DNA of 64,000 nt from Erythrophleum ivorense (taxonomy: Eukaryota > Streptophyta > Magnoliopsida > Fabales > Fabaceae). Positions 57,238 through 64,000 of the stretch are shown piece after piece. The notes under the pieces were generated by a model that saw nothing but the letters and a program-made list of their open reading frames with translations, did no database searches and was not told the DNA's origin. A program made the position numbers and the translations under genes. The DNA lies in assembly GCA_026724425.1 (NCBI GenBank), contig JAIUCV010000394.1, positions 248,001 to 312,000 of the forward strand, given 5' to 3'. Position 1 is the first letter of the stretch; the number at the start of each line of letters is the position of its first letter.

Positions 57238-59799
57238 TCACGAAGATCTGTAGAGTGCATCTGCGAGGCTTTTTGGCTCGTCAAGCATTATACTTGCTTT
57301 GAATTCCGATTCGAACCAAAGACCGCATTCTAGTGCCTTGATGGCCATCTCATCAGATAGGTTGTGATGCTCTTTTGCCGCAACCCGTAATCTATCTATG
57401 AACTTACGCAAAGGTTCATGCCTCTCTTGAGTCAATGCAAAAAGATTTGTGCAACTTTTCGACATGAACGTGGAGTATTGCTTCAAGAAGATCGTAGCGA
57501 GGTTGTCGAAGCTATTGATAGATTCGGCTGGGAGGTTTGGGAACCAGATTGATGCTTCTTTATCTAGATGCTCGGCAAAAATCTGACAAAAATTTGCATC
57601 TCGCTCTTCGGGTGATGCATGTTTTTGTCTCTTCATAGCAATTTCGAAGGTTGTGAGCCAGCTTTTGGGGTCGTCACGGCCATTAAAGAGCTCTAAGCGC
57701 AGAGTGATCTGGTCTTTCAAAGGAATCGCGGCGAGACGAGCAGTCAGTGGACTCTTTCTCGTCTCGGCAAGGATTTCAGCTATCCCGCGTGCCAAGCTGG
57801 CGATACGATTCGCTCTGGAACTGATCAGGCTAAGCTCTCGGTGTAACTTCGTTACTCCAGGGTCGATTTCTCTTACAGTGTTTTGTAGAGTTTGACTCGC
57901 AGCATCACTTCCGTTCGTCGCGGCATTGAAGTATGTTGCCTTCGAATCAATCTCGCCATGATATTCGAAGTTGATCAACTGAGCCGCGATTCTTTCCGAG
58001 CCCTTTGCCAGGTTGGAAGCTGGCCACGACGGAGAGTTTAGGGAATTTCCTTTTGCATGTCTCTCGACGTCGCCGCTAACAACATCTACACTATCTTGAC
58101 GTCGTTGCTGTTGCGAATGCGATTGGTTAAGTCGCCGCCAATGGTTCCGAGGCCTTTTAGCAACAGACTTCTCCACGATGCAGGAGAGTGATCTCTTATC
58201 AGCTTTCGTTTGTTGTAAAGACTCCGGATCTTCTTCTTCTGGCATAGCGATTGCCGACTTGACCTTGCCTAGATGCTTTGCATTGCAGTTGTCATCCTCC
58301 TCAAGGAGGATGTATTGCTGAGCTAGATGAAGTGCGTCATCCAACGTCGAGCAGGTTTGGAGGATTAATGCTTCTTTGAATTTCGACTTATACCAAAGGC
58401 CGTGTCGAAGTGCTTCGAGGGACATGCTGTCCGGAGTTTCGCCGAGGTCAGATAATGTGCTTTTGAATCTGTGGATGAAACTCCGTAGGGGTTCACCCAT
58501 TGATTGCGTCAAGGTGAACAGGTCTCGCATACTCCTGGTCGTGATTGGACTCTTTCGGGTCTCGGCAAGGATTTCCGTCAGTTCTAGTGCCGAACTTGTG
58601 ACGAGATGCGTATTCGAGTTGGTCTCGTCGAAACACCGATGGATTCTTCCAATTTCGAGATCGGCTCTCCTGGTAGGTCGTGCGGTCCAATTTGCCGAGT
58701 TGCCTTGTTTGGTGTTAACACCTGCCGTTGCGACTTTTAATCTCGTGGTTTTAATTGCTGGCAACTCGTCGAAAGGACGACGACCTCCTGGAATTAGCTC
58801 GTCAAGCTGCTCTTGCGTTTTCTTTTGCTGAGCTTGCATTGCGTCAAGATTGTTTGAGAGCGGTTGTATGGCGGTGCGGATTGTCGCCGAGAGATCTGCT
58901 TGCGAGATCATCATTGGTCGTGCAACAAAACGATCAGCGGATGGCGGTGGAGTCTCGTCGCATGCTAGCGGTAGAGTCTCGTTGCAGAACGACATAGTAT
59001 TGTCATGAGCTGGTGACATAGTCTCGGCGAGAGCCGTTCGCGGAGTCTCGTCGCAAGCTGGTCGCGGAATCTCGACGCGAGCCGGTGGCGAAGCCTCGTC
59101 GTGAGCTGATGGTTCGGTACGACGATCAGCGGTCGGCCGCGGAGCCTCGACGCGCGGAGTCTCGTCACATGCCGATGAAGTGTCACGATGGTCAGAATCC
59201 GGTGGCATCTCGTCGTGAGTTGGTAGTGCGGGATGACAATCAGCAGTCAGCGGCGTCTCGTCTCGCGTGCTCGTGACGAGATCGCCAGATTCGTCGAACT
59301 CCTGCTGGTGTTGTTCGACGTCGACGGACAGATGTGCTTGCGAGATTACTACTGGTAATGTGCCATGATGATCAGCAGCCGGCTGTGGCGTCTCATCAGG
59401 TGCTGGCGGCAGGGTCTCGTCGCGTGCTGGTGGTAGGATCTCGTCGCGTGCTGGTGGTGTGGCACGACAATCAGCGGTCGGTAGCGGCGTCTCGTCGCGT
59501 GTGCTCGCGACGAGATCGCCAGATTCGTTGAACTCCCGCTGCTCGTCGTCGACAGACAGATCTGCTTGCGAAATTAGCACTCGTGTTGCGACAGAACAAT
59601 CAGCAGACAGCGGAGGCGTCTCGTCGCGCGTGCTGGCGACTAGATTGCCAAATTCGTCAAGTTCCTGCTGGAACTGTTCGATGTCGTCGACAGACATATC
59701 TGCTTGCAGTTGCAGAGTCTTATCGCAAGCGTCGACGACATGATTTCCGAACTCGTCGAGCGTTAGCTCGTTCTGTTCGTCTTTGCTTTTGCTAGTCAT
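57238..59799 (-). CDS. Gag polyprotein of the young gypsy element, with two gag-like domains
   Basis: The frame is open from the LTR side (60021) but the first ATG after the PBS is at 59799 (MTSKSKDEQNELTLDEFGNH), giving 853 residues to 57238, where the frame runs to its stop. The amino half is a low-complexity array of imperfect repeats rich in Asp, Glu, Thr, Pro and Ala (STRDETPLP, ADLSVDD). Two Retrotrans_gag-like regions follow. The first centres on SMRDLFTLTQSMGEPLRSFI and SLEALRHGLWYKSKFKEALI. The second is LELFNGRDDPKSWLTTFEIA with IWFPNLPAESINSFDNLATI and CGLWFESEFKASI. No zinc knuckle or protease follows. The frame is intact, in keeping with the recent insertion. Confidence 0.85.
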   Translation of the reverse strand: MTSKSKDEQNELTLDEFGNHVVDACDKTLQLQADMSVDDIEQFQQELDEFGNLVASTRDETPPLSADCSVATRVLISQADLSVDDEQREFNESGDLVASTRDETPLPTADCRATPPARDEILPPARDETLPPAPDETPQPAADHHGTLPVVISQAHLSVDVEQHQQEFDESGDLVTSTRDETPLTADCHPALPTHDEMPPDSDHRDTSSACDETPRVEAPRPTADRRTEPSAHDEASPPARVEIPRPACDETPRTALAETMSPAHDNTMSFCNETLPLACDETPPPSADRFVARPMMISQADLSATIRTAIQPLSNNLDAMQAQQKKTQEQLDELIPGGRRPFDELPAIKTTRLKVATAGVNTKQGNSANWTARPTRRADLEIGRIHRCFDETNSNTHLVTSSALELTEILAETRKSPITTRSMRDLFTLTQSMGEPLRSFIHRFKSTLSDLGETPDSMSLEALRHGLWYKSKFKEALILQTCSTLDDALHLAQQYILLEEDDNCNAKHLGKVKSAIAMPEEEDPESLQQTKADKRSLSCIVEKSVAKRPRNHWRRLNQSHSQQQRRQDSVDVVSGDVERHAKGNSLNSPSWPASNLAKGSERIAAQLINFEYHGEIDSKATYFNAATNGSDAASQTLQNTVREIDPGVTKLHRELSLISSRANRIASLARGIAEILAETRKSPLTARLAAIPLKDQITLRLELFNGRDDPKSWLTTFEIAMKRQKHASPEERDANFCQIFAEHLDKEASIWFPNLPAESINSFDNLATIFLKQYSTFMSKSCTNLFALTQERHEPLRKFIDRLRVAAKEHHNLSDEMAIKALECGLWFESEFKASIMLDEPKSLADALYRSS

Positions 59800-59829
59800 C
59801 TTCAAGCTTAAGATTGCAAGAAGACTATT

Positions 59830-59854
59830 CCCAGTCCCCACAGACGGCACCAAT
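59830..59854 (-). other. Primer binding site of the young gypsy element
   Basis: On the minus strand ATTGGTGCCGTCTGTGGGGA follows the LTR end AATCAACA. It is close to the PBS of the older gypsy element at 30931. Confidence 0.8.
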
Positions 59855-60369
59855 TGTTGATTCTGGAAATAGCACACGTTTATGCGACGGGATATTTCAG
59901 ATGAGTTATTGGAAACTGGGAAAATAGTCTTATTAAACTTGGAAGATGAAAAGAGATTACAAAGGAAAAGCGTCTCGGCGACAAGCTTGCCGAGACGGAA
60001 TCGAAGAAAAAGAATAGACAAAGAACTAAGGACGAATTTATGCTAGGGTTTTTGCCTCTCTGCTCTCAGCTGTTGTGTATCAATCTCCGGATCCTCTTCA
60101 AGTAATGAGGGGTCTTCTATTTATAAGGAGAGGAGGTCGGCTTGCATGAATATCTTCCTTCTTTCTCCATAAAGGAAATATTCCCTTTGTAATTATCTAT
60201 TTCCATTCTTCAAGGAGGTGCATCTCTATATTGACATTTTTCCCAAGATTTACCTTTCTCCTCAAGACTTGCCATTTTTCTGAGGAGGTTAAGGTGAAGA
60301 TGGGTCGGGCTTTTGCATTGTTATTAATTATGATGGGCTCAAGGAATTGTGCTAATTCCGGTACTAACA
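59855..60369 (-). repeat. 5' LTR (right copy) of the young gypsy element
   Basis: 515 bp, about four differences from the left copy. It is followed by the target duplication ATATA (60370-60374) and then by TOP2 sequence. Confidence 0.95.
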
Positions 60370-60660
60370 ATATAGACAGTATGTATCTGTTTGATGGAAA
60401 TGGTCAAATCAAACTATTTAAGACTCCTGAAGAAAGTAAGAAGATATCGAAATGAATTTTACTTTCTTATTCTCTTCTCCATAAGATCCTCTAATATTTG
60501 ATATCATCTTGCAGTCATTGAAGTCTTCTACATAGCATAGTATGGTTTCTATAGTAAAGTCATCTCTATTACACGCTGAAGTTCGTTGTCCCTATAGTTT
60601 GTGACCCAGAAGAGGAAGAGAAGTGAAGAGGATTGATAATAGTGATAATTATTGGTTGAA

Positions 60661-61200
60661 TTCTATAATTATATGTAAACAAAAACTACAAAATTTGAGG
60701 ATAAAATGTTATATTTTGCTTGCTATAATTTTCACATGAATTGATTTCAAAACCAACCAAACTCTTTCACGTGAAATCAATTGATAAAAATTATTAAACT
60801 TGAAGAATACAAGAATTTAATTGATCTGTTCAAATTTGTTATTGAATAACAATACATATCAAACTCTTTTAGCAAAAAGATTGTAAATACAAGAACCAAT
60901 AACACTATAGTTTAAACTTTTAAATGAAATTATTTTAAATACAAGAACTAATATCATTAGATTTCGTTTAGAGGATTAAAAACAATTACTGAATAACAAT
61001 AGATTATGATTGAAGTTAAATTTTATTAACAAACCATGATTGAATAAGACACTCTTATCGAATTTAAATTGTTAGTGATTTAGAATCGATTCATTTGTGA
61101 ACTGTTTTCTATTTCTTATTAATGAAGAAATTACATTTGGTAACTTCAGATGTATTATATCGGTTAAGAAATCAACCGCTCAGTTTAGTCTCTTTGCTTT
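60661..61200. other. Gene-free AT-rich stretch downstream of CYCA2
   Basis: Lies between the end of the TOP2 remnant and the stop codon of the cyclin gene. I see nothing beyond a likely cyclin 3' UTR in the last 100 bases. Confidence 0.45.
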
Positions 61201-63120
61201 TCAAAAGAGCTTGTCCGGCAGCTTTGGAGAAGTGTAAATCGCCACAGATTTGAACTGTACAAAAAGAAACGTAAGCAACAAAAAAAGCCGGTTACATTAC
61301 GCGATCGATTAAACCAAACCAAACCAAACCAAACCGAGATTAACTAATTTTGCTTTTACCTTGTCTTGCCTGTACTTCATGCGTATAGAGTTTAAGGAGC
61401 ATCCTTTGGTGTTAAGCTGTAGACCTTGCAAGGCCTGAACAGATGCTTTGAGATCGGAGGCTTTGTACGTTGTATAATGCTCAAGAGTTGGATTCTGTAA
61501 CAACAACAACAAAAAAACGAGTGAGATTCAAGACTCGTGGAACAGAACAAGAAGTGATGTGTTCTTGACGAAGAAGAGAAACTGACCCAAGGGTGGCTTG
61601 ATTGGTTCAATGTCCACTTGGCAAGAAAAACAGCCGAAGCAGCAATGACCGAAGGAAGAAACTTCAAGAATTGATAGTCTATTAGCGTCAATTCCGTAAG
61701 ATAATTCGCCAGAAACTCCATTTCCAGACTTGGTTTCTGCAGAATCATCAGCCAAAATACCAAAAAAGTTTCAATCTTTCTGCTAAGTGTTGTTACGAGT
61801 ATTGTGTTATAAAATAGCAAACAACACATTACCAGGTAAGAAGCTTGAGCTGCTCGGATAAATCGCCTGCAAGAAGGAGAAAACAAACTTTGAATCACCA
61901 AAGACTAAAAAAGAAACAATATACGAAGAATGCATTTTCACTGTCTAGTGAGACTAATCACCTTAGGAATGTTTTTGAAGTGGGAGTGTAAATTTGGAAG
62001 CTAAAATGCTTTAGAACTTGGCTCTCCATTTCAAGGACCTGATCTCTTGTGTAAGTGTTATCCGTGATGAAGCACAACTCCTCAATCTGTGGCGCATATA
62101 TCTCCTCGTATTTTCTTGTCAAGAAACACACAAAAACCGCTTACTTCTTAGACCGAGAACTGTTTGATTTGTCCGAATACATAAACATAATTAGGAATAC
62201 GTAACCAAGAACTTACGATGCAATGAGCATACAAGTGATGCCAAGCAATTGAAGTCTTTGTCTGTCCATGTAGTTTCCATGGAGAAACCAATCTATGAGA
62301 TACACTGTGAGGTAGAGAGTATCTGGTACAAGTTTGTATTCCTCTGACACCTGAAAATTTTGGATTTTATTTAGAAGAAGCACATAAAAAAAAAGACTTG
62401 AAAAAACAGAAAAAAATTGGATCCAAAAAACTAACCTCTACAAGCCAATCAACCAGAATTCCACGCATGTTCTGAGTCACATCTCTTTGAGTTGTCTCCA
62501 TAAAATCAGGAAATGGTCTGCGTTTAAGCTGCTAAATAGGGAAAGTCGTTAGGAATCAGATCATGCAACATCGTAATTCGTAAGAATGAATATTAAAATC
62601 CAAGGTATGAATTATATATTGACCTCAGCAACACGCAAGTTGTCGTAGATTTCAGGTGCATAGAGGCTACAGAGTAGATGATCCTTGTCATCTGAATCAA
62701 TGTCTACGAATCTCAAGCTTACTCCTTCTGAAGATGATGCCACCTTTGAAGAATTTTCCTAAACGGAAATAAACCACAATTGTCAGCCAAAAATATATAT
62801 ATATATATATATATACTTGTGTAAAGGTTAGCAACATTGTTGTGTAGTTGACAAACCTGAACTTTAGCTGCATTGAAACAACTTGTCTCGCAAGTAACAT
62901 TGGTGATATCCTTAAGAACAACAGCTCGCTTCTTAGGAGCATTGGGTTTCTTCTCTTCATCAAGGGCTCTTCTTTTAGTGTTTGCTCGTGTCTGATTGAT
63001 CTGTCTTGTAGCAGCAGAAACTTCAGAAGATGTTATCAGTTTAGACGCAAAAGCACGAGTAAATGGGCGACCATGGAGGGGTACTATGGTGTTTCCAGAA
63101 ACAGCTTTCTCGTTCCCCAT
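61201..63120 (-). CDS. CYCA2: A2-type cyclin (CYCA2;3/CYCA2;4-like), 9 exons, shortened amino-terminal linker
   Basis: A2 cyclins activate CDKs in S and G2 and restrain endoreduplication in plants. Exons on the minus strand: 63120-62857, 62758-62624, 62528-62436, 62350-62217, 62114-61962, 61866-61833, 61736-61587, 61494-61360 and 61254-61201 (1152 nt, 383 residues, all GT-AG). The amino end has HGRPFTRAFASKL, a destruction-box-like site with Phe where RxxL has Leu, and KKRAVVLKDITNV, the A-cyclin motif. The cyclin box has MRGILVDWLVEVSEEY (MRAIL helix), HGNYMDRQRLQLLGITCMLI and ASKYEEI. The carboxy domain includes SHPWNPTLEHYTTYK and ends KSVA...PDKLF. By my recollection the family is about 450 residues long. 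The missing part lies between KDITNV and FVDIDSDDKD, in exon 2. The body resembles CYCA2;4, the amino end CYCA2;3. Confidence 0.9.
62793..62815. repeat. TA microsatellite in cyclin intron 1
   Basis: Eleven to twelve TA units. Confidence 0.9.
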
Positions 63121-63888
63121 GATTGAGAGCTTGAGAGTTCCCCAAGACTGTATGTGGAAGTGGACGGGATAGAGAAGGCTTTAAATAATTCATTTTATAA
63201 AAACAGAAACTTTGTTGTTAATGGAAAGAAATGTTTACTTCTAATTGACCATTTGACCATGAAATAAGAGGGGAAAAAAAATTAACAAAATTTATTGTGG
63301 AAATTATGATTGAGTGATCATTTGTTAATTTTTTCAATTTGGTATATGATTTAACATAGATTTTGGTAACTAATCATTTTACATTTTTTCATCTCAATCA
63401 CCTCTGCTGTTTTGGGTTGTATAGAAGATTAGAAGGGTTTAAGACATTAATTGAATAATTCATTTTTTAAATGGAAACTTTGTTATTAGAAAGAAAGGTT
63501 TATTTATGTACTTCTAACGAAACTCATTAATAATTTGACCGTGAAATAAAGGGAAAACAAAGAACTAACAAAGTTTCTTGTGGGAATTATGATTAAGCGA
63601 TTAATTGTTAATTTTTGTTAATTTGGTGTGATTTAACAGAGATTTTTTTAACAAAGAACAAACAAAGTTTATTGTGGAAATTATGATTGAGTAATTAGCT
63701 GTTAATGTTTTCAATTTGGTATGTGATTTAACATAGATTTTGGTAACAAAGAACAAACAAAGTTTATTGTGGAAATTTTGATTGATTTAGCTGTTAATGT
63801 TTTCAATTTGGTATGTGATTTAACATAGATTTTGGTAAGTAATCATTAACATTTTTTGCATCTCAATCACCTTTAAAAGTGATTAGAA

Positions 63889-63890
<2 letters not shown>
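63121..63890. repeat. Cyclin upstream region built of roughly 100-bp tandem and dispersed repeats
   Basis: The unit AACAAAGTTTATTGTGGAAA, then ATTATGATTGAGT, then CAATTTGGTATGTGATTTAA and CATAGATTTTGGTAA occurs at about 63278-63370, 63553-63647, 63648-63746 and 63747-63850. A longer duplication including TTTGACCATGAAATAA lies at 63250 and 63531. CATCTCAATCACCT closes two of the copies (63390 and 63861). The region should hold the promoter of the minus-strand cyclin gene. Confidence 0.85.

Positions 63891-63891
<1 letters not shown>

Positions 63892-63944
<53 letters not shown>
63892..63944. repeat. TA microsatellite at the right edge
   Basis: About 24 TA units with one interruption. Confidence 0.95.
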
Positions 63945-64000
63945 TTGTATCATGGGAAATAAAAGTGAGTAAAATACAAAGCTTCAAGTTTCTGTCTCAC

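Larger units (their letters stand above)
48937..60369 (-). mobile_element. Young non-autonomous Ty3/gypsy element (gag only), 11.4 kb
   Basis: Two 515-bp LTRs (48937-49451 and 59855-60369) differ at about four positions, roughly 99% identity. The 5-bp target duplication ATATA is perfect (48932-48936 and 60370-60374). The element reads on the minus strand: PBS next to the right LTR, gag at 59799-57238, polypurine tract next to the left LTR. No protease, reverse transcriptase or integrase is visible in the remaining 7.8 kb, so it must have moved with enzymes supplied in trans. The gag resembles that of the older gypsy element at 31-33 kb. Confidence 0.93.
42400..60640 (+). pseudogene. TOP2: Truncated DNA topoisomerase II (TOP2) pseudogene split by two transposons
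   Basis: Topoisomerase II passes one DNA duplex through another in the nucleus. Exon-like parts in order: 42400-42549 (LILTEGDSAKSLA, TOPRIM start), 42629-42831 (GRYFYGVYPLSGKFINVR), 42902-43019 (DHDGSHIKGLLIN, the TOPRIM acidic motif), about 43118-43232 (NEFFTMENYND then TGA for Trp), about 43314-43465, 43560-43945 (SIPELIDGLKPVQRKVLY; the block that holds the catalytic Tyr follows), 44097-44225, 44302-44665 (PIIPFILVNGFNGIGTGW), 48811-48936, 60370-60435 (MYLFDGNGQIKLFKTPEE) and 60515-60600. The whole ATPase half and the carboxy end are missing. Stops and frame shifts are present. Introns are retained. A Harbinger element sits between the 8th and 9th parts, and a gypsy element splits the exon at 48936/60370. 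Confidence 0.88.

Noticed and set aside
58376..59795. Multiple plus-strand frames opposite the gypsy gag gene
   Set aside because: They are antisense shadows of the repetitive gag coding sequence.

Overview
This is plant nuclear DNA from the Brassicaceae. The host genes have many short, AT-rich GT-AG introns, and I recognise the products as orthologues or close relatives of Arabidopsis genes: the DNA primase large subunit, GFS9/TT9, a RanBP2-type zinc-finger protein, the DUF579 protein AGM2 and an A2-type cyclin. I cannot name the species from the sequence. Gene assignments rest on reading translations from memory of the families; no search was run.

Layout. At 1-289 (minus) lies the 5' end of the primase large-subunit gene. 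At 1656-3055 is a broken partial copy of CAMTA4. At 3.7-5.4 kb are small MITE-like insertions. At 6461-11507 (plus) is a complete 21-exon GFS9/TT9 gene. At 12453-15262 (minus) is a complete 10-exon RanBP2/NZF zinc-finger gene. At 35971-36912 (plus) is the single-exon AGM2 gene. At 61201-63120 (minus) is a complete 9-exon CYCA2 gene. In A. thaliana, as I recall, CAMTA4, the primase gene, the zinc-finger gene and AGM2 are neighbours (AT1G67310 to AT1G67330), so the left half is a collinear block. The GFS9 gene and the extra CAMTA4 piece look like additions to it.

About two thirds of the window is transposons, stacked in readable nests. Nest 1 (16.3-35.0 kb) is an old Ty3/gypsy element lacking reverse transcriptase. 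Its 5' LTR was split by a Ty1/copia element (16608-30833, 5-bp target duplication ACTCT), and the copia pol gene was split by a 9.3-kb CACTA element (19329-28607, duplication TGT) that carries both transposase genes. A 673-bp hAT MITE (duplication GCGTTGAT) sits in the gypsy gag region. Nest 2 (38059-41783) is a Pack-MULE with a perfect 9-bp duplication that carries the last five exons of a PRS1/PRS2-type phosphoribosyl-pyrophosphate synthetase gene. Nest 3 (about 42.2-60.6 kb) is a truncated topoisomerase II (TOP2) pseudogene. It was split first by a decayed PIF/Harbinger element (about 44.7-48.8 kb) and then by a young gag-only gypsy element (48937-60369, duplication ATATA, LTRs about 99% identical). 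That gypsy element contains a small CACTA element (51841-54449, duplication ATG) carrying kinase and mitochondrial-carrier exons.

The most unusual structures are the inverted duplication at the broken 5' edge of the TOP2 pseudogene (42159-42453, a potential long hairpin), the gene-capturing MULE and CACTA elements, the thousands of bases of CGTCGTAA-type subterminal repeats in the large CACTA element, and a 36-bp tandem repeat present in two blocks of the young gypsy element. I saw no clear new enzyme system. The novelty here is in genome structure.
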